The notes: generated by a model from the letters alone, not told the origin. A stretch of DNA of 44,935 bases from Bacillota bacterium (GCA_023416275.1 JAEZIB010000064.1:1-44935); one strand, 5' to 3'; counted from the stretch's first letter, positions 34,772 through 44,107 are shown. A program made the numbers and translations.

Positions 34772-34816
34772 GGCTTTAATTACAAAAGCTAATTAGGGTT
34801 TAAAGCCTTTGCCTTT
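34772..34816 (+). terminator. Possible terminator of the pur operon
   Basis: GGCTTTAA (34772-34779) pairs with TTAAAGCC (34800-34807), followed by tttgcctttt. The 20-base loop makes it a modest candidate. Confidence 0.45.
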
Positions 34817-34818
34817 TA

Positions 34819-34827
34819 TGCTATAAT
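34819..34827 (+). promoter_or_regulatory. Extended -10 promoter upstream of nadD
   Basis: TGCTATAAT lies about 250 bases before nadD. The leader from 34834 to 35077 has an R3-like fragment (ccattgataagtctgaacaccta near 34866) and no other recognisable element. Confidence 0.45.
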
Positions 34828-35077
34828 ATTTTCTGTATGGAAAGGCTTGAAATAAACGTAACTGTCCATTGATAAGTCTGAACACCTAATATATAGTTTA
34901 TAAGTTTATTTAAGAATGTGCTGTATATTATATTGTCAATGGCTGAATAGTAACAATTAAACAAAAATACTTTAATTACATTTTGGATAATAGGGTTATG
35001 GAATAAACACAGAACAGGGATATTAATTGGTAGTAAATCTAGTCAATAAATTTATATAGAGTTAGAGGAATTTTTGA

Positions 35078-35695
35078 ATGGAAGGTAAAAATTTGAAGAT
35101 TGGAATATGTGGAGGCACTTTTGACCCTATTCATTTAGGGCATCTTGCAATTGCTGAATTGGTAAGGTGTGAATTAAATTTGGACAAGGTTTTGTTTATT
35201 CCCACAGGTATGCCTCCCCATAAAGACTTAAATGCTGTTACTAATCCTATTCACAGGCTGAATATGGTTAAATGTGCTATTGAGGGGAATGAGTACTTTG
35301 AAGCTGTTGATATTGAAGTCAAAAGAGAGGGCTACACTTACACAGTTGATACACTCAAGGAACTTCATCAAATATATCCGCACGGGACAAGCTTTTACTA
35401 TATAATCGGTGCAGATGTAGTTATGGATTTATTGACCTGGAAAAGACCTGAAGAGGTTTTTGTACTAACTAAATTTGCTGCAGTGATGAGATCAGGATAC
35501 TTAGACAACGATTTTTTGGAACGTATAAAGATTATGAGAAAAAGATTTGATATAGATATACTGAGTGTTGAAGTACCATTAATTGAAATATCCTCTACTT
35601 TTATAAGAGAAAGAGTTAATAATAATCAATCGGTTAAATACCTTGTGAGCCATTGTGTTGATGCTTATATAAAGGACAATCATTTGTACCGATAG
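35078..35695 (+). CDS. nadD: Nicotinate-nucleotide adenylyltransferase
   Basis: The 205-residue enzyme makes nicotinate adenine dinucleotide from NaMN and ATP in NAD synthesis. The nucleotidyltransferase motifs GGTFDPIHLGHL and ISSTFIRER are intact, with PPHK and a central GADVVMDL segment typical of bacterial NadD. The SD agagga is 8 bases from the ATG. It begins the common Firmicute set nadD-yqeK-...-rsfS, though here a 354-base repeat-bearing gap follows it. Confidence 0.95.
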   Translation: MEGKNLKIGICGGTFDPIHLGHLAIAELVRCELNLDKVLFIPTGMPPHKDLNAVTNPIHRLNMVKCAIEGNEYFEAVDIEVKREGYTYTVDTLKELHQIYPHGTSFYYIIGADVVMDLLTWKRPEEVFVLTKFAAVMRSGYLDNDFLERIKIMRKRFDIDILSVEVPLIEISSTFIRERVNNNQSVKYLVSHCVDAYIKDNHLYR

Positions 35696-35956
35696 ATAAG
35701 CTGAGAGCAATATAAAAGTATCTGTAGGATATATACAGTTATTTACTCGGTTATTCCAGTTTAAATTGTAGAATTTCAACCTTATTAATGTTAAGTTGGG
35801 TTAGAAAAAAGTGCGTGAATTAGTTGTTGAACCCAAGTGTTATTGCCGTAAAAACGACACAATGTTGTTTTTTAAGCACACTATGATCATGGATGGTGAA
35901 TGTGGATTGAAGAACTCAAAAGCACATCATTTAATTAAATACCACCCACATGGGCA

Positions 35957-36020
35957 AAAAAACGCTTGCGTTTTTTAAGACTCGAAAGTGCACCATGTAA
36001 GCACCAACAATACTTTCGAG
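35957..36020 (-). repeat. R2 repeat copy with both hairpins; may terminate nadD
   Basis: The first hairpin is AAAAAACGC/GCGTTTTTT (35957-35976) and the second CTCGAAAGT ... ACTTTCGAG (35981-36020). Compared with other copies, both stems differ in sequence yet still pair. The A- and T-flanked first hairpin could work as a terminator after nadD. Sequence at 35790-35830 (gttgggttagaa...gcgtgaattagttg) is repeated near 43912-43950. Confidence 0.65.
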
Positions 36021-36049
36021 TTATTTAGTATAAAAAGGAAAGATTATCA

Positions 36050-36613
36050 ATGAATATAATTGAAATGGATGTATTGCTAAAGGAGTCATTAAAGCCCAAT
36101 AGGTATATTCACTCTGTTAATACGATGAAAGTGGCAATATCATTGGCAGAGCACTATGGAGAGGATAAAGATATTGCTGCGGTTGCAGGACTTCTTCACG
36201 ACTGTGCAAAAGATTTGAATGATATTGAGACATTAAAATACTGTGAGGACAATGGAATAGAATTAAACGAAATTGAAAAAAGTCAACTGTTTTTAATGCA
36301 TGGCGAGGTTGGTGCAATAATAGCAAAAGAGAAATATGGTATTAAAGACGAAATCATATTAAATGCTATAAGATATCATACCACAGGCTTTTCAAAAATG
36401 AATATGATGGATAAAATAGTTTATCTGGCAGATTATATAGAGCCTGGCAGAACCCATTGTGAGGTTGATGATGTTAGAAGGCTTGTATATGAAGATATTG
36501 ATAAAGCATTAATTTGTGCTTTTAGTAATGTAATTAAGTTTGTTATAATGCAAAACGGTTTGATTCACCCGTTTACTATTGAAGCAAGAAATAAGCTATT
36601 GCTGAAAGTATAG
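36050..36613 (+). CDS. yqeK: HD-domain hydrolase YqeK (symmetrical Ap4A hydrolase type)
   Basis: The 187-residue HD-domain protein has HSVNTMKVA near 21, LLHDCAKDL with the HD pair near 48, the LMHGEVGA region, YHTTG near 106 and DKIVYLADYIEPGR. These mark the YqeK family, now known to cut diadenosine tetraphosphate to two ADP. It is cytoplasmic. The SD aaagga is upstream of the ATG. It follows nadD in the usual order. Confidence 0.93.
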   Translation: MNIIEMDVLLKESLKPNRYIHSVNTMKVAISLAEHYGEDKDIAAVAGLLHDCAKDLNDIETLKYCEDNGIELNEIEKSQLFLMHGEVGAIIAKEKYGIKDEIILNAIRYHTTGFSKMNMMDKIVYLADYIEPGRTHCEVDDVRRLVYEDIDKALICAFSNVIKFVIMQNGLIHPFTIEARNKLLLKV

Positions 36614-36640
36614 ATTTGGTTTATTTGAATTATTAGACAC

Positions 36641-36688
36641 AACTTTCCCAGTTGAATTATAGGCGTTTAACTTATAAATGGAAAGTTG
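36641..36688 (-). repeat. R3 repeat copy
   Basis: AACTTTCC (36641-36648) pairs with GGAAAGTT (36680-36687). The inner part tataggcgtttaacttata is itself nearly palindromic. It lies between yqeK and the LytR_C gene. Confidence 0.6.
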
Positions 36689-36725
36689 AGCTATTATACA
36701 ATTAGTTTGACTCATGGAGGAGATA

Positions 36726-37241
36726 ATGGGAAAGATTTTTAAAATAGGGTTTTATGCAGTAGGAACCTTTTTGCTGTTTTTTTCATCAATTATAGTAGGT
36801 GCTAATTTCTATAAGGATTCAGGTGTATTTGACAAAGCTGTAGTTGAGGTTAAGAAACAATCACAAGCTTCTCAGTCACAATCAAATAAAAAAATCATAG
36901 TAGACACTGATAAAGATGAAGCGTCAAAAGAGACTGCGGAGAAGACTCCTAGCCAGTCTACAGTTAACAATGAAAAACTGGTTATAGAGGTTATAAACTG
37001 CACAGACAAAAGCGGATTGGCTGAAGAAATCAGGACAATGCTAGAAGCGAAGGGCTACAAGGTAAGTGCAGGAAATTCTTTTGACGGTACACAGGGAACT
37101 TCTCAAATTCTGATACGAAAAAAAGGTGTAATAACAGATACAATCAGAAATACTCTAAAAATATCTGTAATAAAGGAAGAGCTTCAGTCTGATTCACGAT
37201 TTGACGTTACAATTATACTAGGAAGCGACTTTAACCCATAA
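36726..37241 (+). CDS. Stand-alone LytR_C-domain membrane protein
   Basis: The 171-residue protein has one N-terminal membrane helix (about 6-26), a Ser/Gln/Lys-rich linker to about 75, and a LytR cell envelope C-terminal-type domain (VIEVINCTDKSGLAEEIRTML ... VTIILGSDF). In many Firmicutes this position between yqeK and rsfS holds a full LCP (LytR-CpsA-Psr) protein. Here the catalytic LCP domain is absent, so the domain stands alone, facing outside. The ATG at 36726 is preferred over 36714, which overlaps the SD ggagg. Its role in the cell wall is uncertain. Confidence 0.8.
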   Translation: MGKIFKIGFYAVGTFLLFFSSIIVGANFYKDSGVFDKAVVEVKKQSQASQSQSNKKIIVDTDKDEASKETAEKTPSQSTVNNEKLVIEVINCTDKSGLAEEIRTMLEAKGYKVSAGNSFDGTQGTSQILIRKKGVITDTIRNTLKISVIKEELQSDSRFDVTIILGSDFNP

Positions 37242-37412
37242 GATATAACTAAATATTTTTGTGTAGATCTTCTATAATAATACATTGAAAAATTTGTATA
37301 CAATATGGATTTGTAAGTTACAAAGGTTGATGTTATAATTAACTGAGTTCTTGGATAAGCAAGTCAAGCTTTATAATTTAAATATATTTGAGTTAAAGAT
37401 GAGGTGCAAAAT

Positions 37413-37754
37413 TTGGATTCAAAAAAATTAGTTGACAAGATAATGGAAGCAATGCAGGAGAAGAAGGCTAAGGATATAAATATTATCGATATCCATAATA
37501 TAACAGTAATTGCTGATTATTTTGTAATTTGTAGTGGTACTTCTACCACACATATTAAGGCAATTGCGGATGAGATTGAGGTTAAGCTTACTGAAATAGG
37601 CGTTGAGCCATATCATAAAGAAGGTTACGACACAGCAAGATGGGTTTTATTGGACTATGCAGATGTAGTAGTTCACGTTTTCTATCATGAAGACCGAGAG
37701 TTCTATAATCTTGAAAGGTTATGGTCTGACGGTGAAATGACCTGTATAAGATAG
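37413..37754 (+). CDS. rsfS: Ribosomal silencing factor RsfS
   Basis: The 113-residue protein binds uL14 and blocks joining of ribosomal subunits when nutrients are low. Family marks are DYFVICSGTSTTHIKAIADEI, YHKEGYDTARWVLLDYADVVVHVF and the terminal YNLERLWSD. The start is probably TTG at 37413, 8 bases after gagg, because the in-frame GTG at 37404 overlaps that SD. Confidence 0.94.
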   Translation: MDSKKLVDKIMEAMQEKKAKDINIIDIHNITVIADYFVICSGTSTTHIKAIADEIEVKLTEIGVEPYHKEGYDTARWVLLDYADVVVHVFYHEDREFYNLERLWSDGEMTCIR

Positions 37755-37880
37755 ATAAAATTAGTGTAAAAAATAGTTTCAAGATTAGATGAAAAATCAG
37801 GTTAGAGTTTATTGGTACTTTACTTGTGTTTTGCCATAAGAATGGTATTATTTAAGTGCACAAGAATTATTTAAGATAGC

Positions 37881-37910
37881 AAACCTGCTGTTGTTTAGCA
37901 GGTTTTGTTT
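37881..37910 (+). terminator. Intrinsic terminator after rsfS
   Basis: AAACCTGCT (37881-37889) and AGCAGGTTT (37897-37905) form a perfect 9-bp stem followed by tgttt. The rest of the 37755-38075 gap is AT-rich with no other gene or structure seen. Confidence 0.85.
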
Positions 37911-38075
37911 ATGATAATATGAATTATTCAACATATGTTTACAAACAGGTTCATTAAATTTATGTAAGAAAACAATAATAAATTTTTTGAGTTGGTTTTA
38001 ATATAAAATATTTATAAATTATAAATAAAAAGTGTAGGGTATATTGATACCTATACTTAGAAATGGAGATAGGAA

Positions 38076-39692
38076 ATGATTAGTGCAAATGGTGTTTCTC
38101 TTAGATACGGAGGACGTGCTTTATTTGAAAATGTAAATATCAAATTTACTCCAGGAAATTGCTATGGATTAATTGGTGCTAATGGAGCTGGTAAATCAAC
38201 ATTTTTAAAAATTCTATCAGGTGAGATTGAACCAAGTAAGGGAGATGTTACAATTACTCCTGGTGAAAGACTTGCTGTACTTAAGCAAGATCACTTTGAA
38301 TTTGATGAATATGAGGTTCTGAGAACTGTAATGATGGGTCATCCAAGACTTATTAAAATAATGGAAGAAAAAGAAGTGCTTTACGCGAAGTCTGATTTTA
38401 CTGAGGAAGAAGGTATAAGGCTTTCTGAATTGGAAGCAGAGTTTGCAGAATTAAATGGTTGGGAAGCAGAGTCTGATGCTGCTACTTTACTAAATGGCCT
38501 AAACATTGGTGAAGAGTATCATTACAAGAAAATGAAGGACTTAGATGCTAATTTGAAGGTGAGAGTATTATTAGCTCAAGCATTATTTGGTAATCCTGAT
38601 ATTTTGCTAATGGATGAGCCTACAAACCACTTGGATATTGCTTCAATTACTTGGCTTGAGAATTTTTTGGGAAATTTTGAAAATACAGTTATAGTTGTAT
38701 CACATGATAGACATTTCTTAAATCAAGTATGTACTCAAATTGCTGATATTGATTTTGGAAAAATTCAAATGTTTGTTGGTAATTATGACTTTTGGTATCA
38801 GTCAAGCCAATTGGCATTACAGCAGGCAAAAGATGTAAATAAGAAAACTGAAGCAAGAATGAAAGAATTGCAAGAGTTTATTCAGAGGTTTAGTGCAAAT
38901 GCTTCTAAATCTAAGCAGGCTACATCACGTAAAAAGTTGCTTGATAAGCTGACACTTGAAGACATAAAGCCATCATCAAGAAAATATCCTTTTGTTGATT
39001 TTAAGCCTGATAGAGAAGCAGGAAATGACTTACTTATGATAAATGGAATTACAAAAGAAATTGAAGGCGAAATTCTTCTAAATGATATTAATATAATAGT
39101 AAACAAGGGTGATAAAATTGCTTTTGTCGGAACTTATGGAAAAGCAAAAACAACTCTATTTAAGATATTGATGGATGAAATGAAGCCTGATAGTGGTGAT
39201 TTTAAGTGGGGTATAACAACATCTCAAGCATATTTCCCAAGCGATAATTCGGAGTTTTTTGACGGTGTAGACCTCAATCTTGTTGATTGGCTCAGACAGT
39301 TTTCAAAGGATCAGACTGAGACCTTCTTGAGAGGCTGGTTAGGAAGAATGCTGTTCTCAGGAGAAGAAGCTTTAAAAAAGGCATCTGTGCTGTCAGGAGG
39401 AGAAAAGGTTCGCTGTATGCTATCAAAGATGATGCTTTCAGGAGCAAATGTTTTGATTCTTGACGAGCCTACAAACCATCTTGACTTGGAATCCATAACA
39501 GCGTTAAATAATGGTTTGATAAACTACAAGGGAACTATTTTGTTCACCTCTCATGACCACGAGTTTGTTCAGACAATTGCAAACAGAATAATCGAAATAA
39601 CTCCAAAGGGAATAATAGACAGACAGATGTCATATGATGAGTATTTGGAAAATGAGGATATTGCAGTACTAAGAAAAGAAATGTGGGCTTAG
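38076..39692 (+). CDS. ABC-F family ATPase (YkpA/YbiT-like)
   Basis: The 538-residue cytoplasmic protein has two ABC domains and no membrane segment, as in ABC-F translation factors. Domain 1 has a standard Walker A (GANGAGKST) and Walker B (ILLMDEPTNHLD), but its signature is LDANLKVRV instead of LSGGEK. Domain 2 has a variant Walker A (GTYGKAKTT, Ala for the second Gly) and a standard LSGGEKVRC and DEPTNHLD. From memory such changes occur in the YkpA/YbiT branch. The phrase FKWGITTSQAYFPSDN also fits that branch. It probably acts on the ribosome E site. The gene stands alone between terminators. Confidence 0.88.
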   Translation: MISANGVSLRYGGRALFENVNIKFTPGNCYGLIGANGAGKSTFLKILSGEIEPSKGDVTITPGERLAVLKQDHFEFDEYEVLRTVMMGHPRLIKIMEEKEVLYAKSDFTEEEGIRLSELEAEFAELNGWEAESDAATLLNGLNIGEEYHYKKMKDLDANLKVRVLLAQALFGNPDILLMDEPTNHLDIASITWLENFLGNFENTVIVVSHDRHFLNQVCTQIADIDFGKIQMFVGNYDFWYQSSQLALQQAKDVNKKTEARMKELQEFIQRFSANASKSKQATSRKKLLDKLTLEDIKPSSRKYPFVDFKPDREAGNDLLMINGITKEIEGEILLNDINIIVNKGDKIAFVGTYGKAKTTLFKILMDEMKPDSGDFKWGITTSQAYFPSDNSEFFDGVDLNLVDWLRQFSKDQTETFLRGWLGRMLFSGEEALKKASVLSGGEKVRCMLSKMMLSGANVLILDEPTNHLDLESITALNNGLINYKGTILFTSHDHEFVQTIANRIIEITPKGIIDRQMSYDEYLENEDIAVLRKEMWA

Positions 39693-39721
39693 AAAAAACA
39701 ACTGATAATAAAAATAATAAA

Positions 39722-39767
39722 AAAACCGTAAGTTTGATGCCGCTAAAAGCAGCAAACTTACGGTTTT
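39722..39767. terminator. Bidirectional terminator, perfect 15-bp stem
   Basis: AAAACCGTAAGTTTG (39722-39736) and CAAACTTACGGTTTT (39753-39767) with a 16-base loop, lying between the ABC-F gene and the convergent acyl-CoA synthetase gene. Confidence 0.92.
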
Positions 39768-39779
39768 ATTTGAGAGCAA

Positions 39780-41501
39780 TTAGCTCATATTTTCAGCATA
39801 TCGCTTAATCTTCTTTGTCGTCGTTTTTATGAATTCCTCTTCGCGAATAGTGAAATTTTTGATGCGCTTATAAAGAGGCATTTGCTTATTTATTTCTTTA
39901 ACATCAGCTTGAATGATTTTGTATATTTCGTCCATGGAAATGGTACTCACATTTAGCCTATCCTTAATTTCCTCCATATCAATAACAATCTGAGCATTTA
40001 CCTCTGTTTCGCCAGATTCTTCTTCAAAGCGGCCCCATACTAAGCTTTCTTTTACAAAGGGACATTTTGCTAAGTACGCCTCAACCTCTTCAGGGAAAAT
40101 ATTCTTTCCGTTTTTGGTGACGATAACATTTTTCTTTCTTCCTGTTATAAATATGTAACCCTCTTCATCAATATATCCTAGATCTCCAGTATATAAACAG
40201 CCATTTTTTAATACCTTTTGAGTAGCAACAGGGTTTTCGTAATAGCCGAGCATTACATTGTCCCCACGTACAACTATTTCTCCAATACCATCGTCACCAA
40301 CATTTTCAACCCATATTTCAACACCTGCAAGGGGTTTTCCAGCAGAATCACTTCTATAGCCCTGATCATTATTTACAGCTACAATTGGCGCACATTCAGT
40401 CAAACCATATCCCTGAATAATTCTAACTCCCATAGTACATAAATCATTTGAAACATCAGGGTTTATTGCAGCAGCACCTGAAATGACCAATCTAACTCTA
40501 CCACCAAATATATTATGCACCTGCTTGAACAGCTTCTTTCTAATATCAATTTTTAGGAATGAGTATAAAAAATTACTTATTTCAAGAGCTGCGTTAAGCT
40601 TAAGCTTGCCAAAGAAGGTTTTTGATGCTTGCTTAACAATTTTTTTGTGCATATTCTCTAATATAAGAGGAACTAGCATTAAAATAGTTGGCTTTACTTC
40701 TTGTAAATTTTTGACAATATGCTTTAAGCCTTCGTTGAAGGAGAAGCACGCACCATTGTACATCATAACAAGAAAATTAGCGGTACATTCATAGGTGTGA
40801 TGAAGAGGCAGGATAGATAAAGAACTGTCAGTTTCATCTACAGTTAGCATTGAACAAACTGCCATTATATCAGTGACAATATTTTTACTAGATAGCATTA
40901 CACCTTTTGCTAAATCAGTAGTTCCTGATGTAAAAATTAATGCACACATTGCATTTTCATCTATTTGAGCATCTAAATAAGTTCTAGCTCCATTTTGAAT
41001 CAATAACTTTCCTTTTTCAATAAGCTTACAGTATGAAAGGAAATTATTATTTTTATCAGAATCAGCATCTATATTAATATAATATTCAATTTGTTTAGAT
41101 ATTTGGCTAAGCTTCAACATATCTTTTTCATGCTTGGAAGAAAATATTATTGCGCTGACACCTGCACGTGATATAAGATTTTCAATTTCCTGAAAAGGTA
41201 ACTCTCTGTCTAAAGGAACGACAACGCCAACACCACCAGTAACTGTCAAATATGCTGTACACCATTGTGCGCTGTTCTCTGACAATATGGCAATCCTTTT
41301 ATCCTTAAGGCCTAACTCAATAAGAGCAGTACCTAGAGCATCAATATCAATTTTTAACTCATTATAAGTCTTGTTATAGTACTCTTCATTACTGCCTTTT
41401 ATAAAAAATGCATTTCTATTTCCAAATAAATTTACACTTTGAGAAATCATATCCTTTAGATCTGTAATTTTCCTTTGCTTGTAAATCGGTTCGGTTTTCA
41501 T
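39780..41501 (-). CDS. AMP-forming acyl-CoA synthetase (long-chain type)
   Basis: The 573-residue adenylate-forming enzyme has a P-loop-type motif LIFTSGTTDLAKGVM near residue 195 (Asp replaces the more usual Gly after TT), motif IIQGYGLTECAPIV, YTGDLGYIDEEGYIFITGRKKNVIV and a C-terminal KTTTKKIKRY that carries the catalytic Lys region. Overall it is like long-chain fatty-acid-CoA ligases (FAA1/FadD15 type). It would activate a carboxylic acid with ATP and CoA. The SD aaaggag is good. Substrate chain length cannot be read from sequence. Confidence 0.88.
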   Translation of the reverse strand: MKTEPIYKQRKITDLKDMISQSVNLFGNRNAFFIKGSNEEYYNKTYNELKIDIDALGTALIELGLKDKRIAILSENSAQWCTAYLTVTGGVGVVVPLDRELPFQEIENLISRAGVSAIIFSSKHEKDMLKLSQISKQIEYYINIDADSDKNNNFLSYCKLIEKGKLLIQNGARTYLDAQIDENAMCALIFTSGTTDLAKGVMLSSKNIVTDIMAVCSMLTVDETDSSLSILPLHHTYECTANFLVMMYNGACFSFNEGLKHIVKNLQEVKPTILMLVPLILENMHKKIVKQASKTFFGKLKLNAALEISNFLYSFLKIDIRKKLFKQVHNIFGGRVRLVISGAAAINPDVSNDLCTMGVRIIQGYGLTECAPIVAVNNDQGYRSDSAGKPLAGVEIWVENVGDDGIGEIVVRGDNVMLGYYENPVATQKVLKNGCLYTGDLGYIDEEGYIFITGRKKNVIVTKNGKNIFPEEVEAYLAKCPFVKESLVWGRFEEESGETEVNAQIVIDMEEIKDRLNVSTISMDEIYKIIQADVKEINKQMPLYKRIKNFTIREEEFIKTTTKKIKRYAENMS

Positions 41502-41752
41502 TTATTACACTCCTTTTAATAAAGTCAATTACTATCGGCTAAAAAGACCATTAAATCATTTCGATAGTAAGCTTAACTTACAACCTCTTCTAGCACAAGA
41601 AACCAGTAAAAAATAAAATATATAGTATTGCATATAATCAAATACAATCCTATACTATAATATAAGTATATTTAGATTAAATCAATATATGAAGTAAAAA
41701 AATATTTAAAGTCAATAACTGTCAGCTTAAAGTTTTGATTAGTGAATTACTG

Positions 41753-43060
41753 TTATCGTAGTCGCTTTCTTCTGTTTCTTGCTCTTGATATTTTTCGGAG
41801 TATTTTTCTAATAATTAAAAAGCAAACCACTACAATTACTGCAATGAAAATATACTTAAATATTGGATTTTCAATAACTTTATTGATATAATCCTTTGTT
41901 TTTGCTTTAAAGCTTTGATCTACTGTTCGTGACGAAACTATTGGAATTTTGCCAAGAGAAACACCAGCTTTTTTATATTCAATACTTCCTAAAATATCTC
42001 CCTTTTTAATAGGAGCTTTTAAATTTTCGTTTATCGTTACTTTCTTTTCGATATTCCACTCATTTTCGCTATTTGGTAAAATTGCTTCGAGTTTACCATT
42101 TGTAACAAGATCAAGTTTTCCATCATCGGCGGCATCTGCTACTTGAACATTCTTAATAACAGTATTCCTATCAATAATTAATTGATTAGAGAAGTTTTCA
42201 AAACCAGCTTTTAGTAAGGTTTCTGTGAAATCAAATACAGTCCTGCCAGGTTTATTATTAACTCCTAGTATTACAGAAATTAATTCAAAGCCATCTTTAT
42301 TAACTGCTGATGATATAAAGTTTGCGCCTGCACGCATTGTTGAACCTGTTTTTAGTCCTGTTATTGTAAATTGATTTTTTTCATCAGTACCGTAACTAAA
42401 TGTTTGCCCTAGCAGCTTATTGGTGTTGTTCACAACATTCCACTTTTGATGCTTGTTAGTTGGAGGAAGCATGTTCAACTGCTTTTGGCTGATAATATCT
42501 CTAAAGGTGGGGAAGGTAAGACATTCCTTGGCAATAATTGCTAAATCCCTTGCGGTAGAATAATGATTAGCGTCTTTTTCGTATTCATCAATACCGCATG
42601 GATTTGTAAAGGTACTATTTTTAGCCCCAATTTGGACTGCCATTTCATTCATCGCTTTAACAAAATCATCATGGGTTGGATATGTGTTTTCTGCTATAAT
42701 ATTTGCAGCTTCATTAGCTGATGCTATTAGCATAGCATGCAGCAAGTCATCTAAGGATAACTGCTCTCCTGCCATGATGCCCACATTCATTCCACCAACG
42801 CCTATATCAGATACTGCTTTGCTGCTTGCAGTCATTACCTGACTTAGCTCACTCTTTTTTAGTGCTACTAGTGCGGTCATTATTTTTGTTGTACTTGCAG
42901 GACGAAGTCTAATATCTGGCTGATGTTCGTAAAGCACACTGCCCGTTTTGGCATCTATTAATATGTATGCAGCTGCATCAATATCTAAAGCACAAAAGAC
43001 TGGTGAAGCTTGAAATGAGAACATCAATAAAATAATTAGTGCGGTAATTGCTTTTTTCAT
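41753..43060 (-). CDS. D-alanyl-D-alanine carboxypeptidase (peptidase S11, DacF/DacB type)
   Basis: The penicillin-binding carboxypeptidase has a signal peptide, SxxK (STTK), SxN (SAN) and KTG (KTGSTMRAG), so the catalytic set is complete. A PBP5-type C-terminal beta domain follows, then a membrane helix (YIFIAVIVVVCFLII) and a basic tail. It trims the last D-Ala from peptidoglycan stem peptides outside the cell. Two starts are possible: ATG at 43072 lies 1 base from gagg, too close; ATG at 43060 (435 residues, 13 bases from gagg) gives a neat signal peptide. I prefer 43060, but not strongly. Confidence 0.92.
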   Translation of the reverse strand: MKKAITALIILLMFSFQASPVFCALDIDAAAYILIDAKTGSVLYEHQPDIRLRPASTTKIMTALVALKKSELSQVMTASSKAVSDIGVGGMNVGIMAGEQLSLDDLLHAMLIASANEAANIIAENTYPTHDDFVKAMNEMAVQIGAKNSTFTNPCGIDEYEKDANHYSTARDLAIIAKECLTFPTFRDIISQKQLNMLPPTNKHQKWNVVNNTNKLLGQTFSYGTDEKNQFTITGLKTGSTMRAGANFISSAVNKDGFELISVILGVNNKPGRTVFDFTETLLKAGFENFSNQLIIDRNTVIKNVQVADAADDGKLDLVTNGKLEAILPNSENEWNIEKKVTINENLKAPIKKGDILGSIEYKKAGVSLGKIPIVSSRTVDQSFKAKTKDYINKVIENPIFKYIFIAVIVVVCFLIIRKILRKISRARNRRKRLR

Positions 43061-43586
43061 AAAATTTTTCATACCTCATGTCACGCACCAATCTCCATTT
43101 GAGTTCTCTCATGGATTAAGTGCCTTCTTTTTAAAATAGTTATTTTTCTTTTGTTAAACATCTTAGTAAATATTATAATGCAAAAAAACATATTTTTAAA
43201 CTTAAATTTACTAAGAAAAATTTAAGTAATAAAATTTGGCTTTTCATATAGCTATTTACCAATTAATATATTATAATATAATATGTCAGTTATTCTATAT
43301 CAGATGAGTTCTTCATCATTACTATCTTTTCATTAATTAATTGCGTTGTGCTAATTATTTTATGGACCTTGCAGGGTATAATTATAGTACTAGTTTACTG
43401 GTACTTCCGTACAAACTTACCTAAATGGGTTACTCTCAAGATATTTGTTGAATTAATATTGATTCATCATAGTTAATTATACCGACTTTCTACATTCAGC
43501 ATCCATGCTTCATTATTACGCTAAAACCTTCTTTTAATCTATTCTTTTTATTTGTTTTTGATGTCTCTGTGTTTAAATATGCTTAT

Positions 43587-43811
43587 TATAATGCCTAGAT
43601 TCAAAATGAAATTTTTCGATGTACAAAAATTTATACATCAAAAACCACTTGTGGTTTTTGTGGCTCGAAAATGCACCTTGTTCGCACATACTTTATTTTC
43701 GAGCTATTACATCAGCGGCGTGTAAGCGAGGCGGGAGATATTCTCACACCTGAAAAACAAAGCAGTACACGCCATTTATAGAAGTGGGGGACATTTTCTT
43801 GCCTCGTTATA
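43587..43811 (-). repeat. R1 repeat copy D, interrupted by an R2 element
   Basis: Read on the - strand it begins tataacgaggcaag and ends with a diverged tctaggcattata. After gatgtaat, where copies A-C run straight on to the gaaattttt hairpin, about 70 extra bases are present. They contain a full R2 element. The 43073-43586 gap upstream holds no recognisable gene. Confidence 0.75.
43639..43703 (-). repeat. R2 repeat copy nested in R1 copy D
   Basis: Two adjacent hairpins are present: a perfect CAAAAACCAC/GTGGTTTTTG (43639-43660) and CTCGAAAA ... TTTTCGAG (43664-43703). The direct repeat TACATC flanks it at 43634-43639 and 43708-43713. Confidence 0.7.
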
Positions 43812-43866
43812 TAGTTTATTATATGCAGTTTGTTTTTTTATGTAAATCAATTTTAGTAATATATTC

Positions 43867-43915
43867 AACTTTCCCAGTTAAAAATCGTAGGTGTTAAACC
43901 TATCAATGGAAAGTT
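43867..43915 (-). repeat. R3 repeat copy
   Basis: AACTTTCC at 43867-43874 pairs with GGAAAGTT ending at 43915. The inner part taggtgttaaaccta is a second, nested pairing. Confidence 0.6.
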
Positions 43916-44053
43916 GGATTAGAAATATTTGCATGAATTAGTTGGTGAATTAAGTTTGATGAATTAATACAAAGATTTTAGTTTTCATATATTTTCAATT
44001 GTTCAGCAAAAACTCTGAGACGAACCATTTAAGTAAATACAACCCATACCAAA

Positions 44054-44092
44054 CTCGCAAGTGCACCATGTAAGCAAAACTATACTTTTGAG
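44054..44092 (-). repeat. R2 repeat copy (first hairpin only)
   Basis: CTCGCAAGT (44054-44062) ... ACTTTTGAG (44084-44092). The core gtgcaccatgtaagca is shared with the copy at 35981. Confidence 0.55.
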
Positions 44093-44107
44093 TTATTTCG
44101 GCAACAA

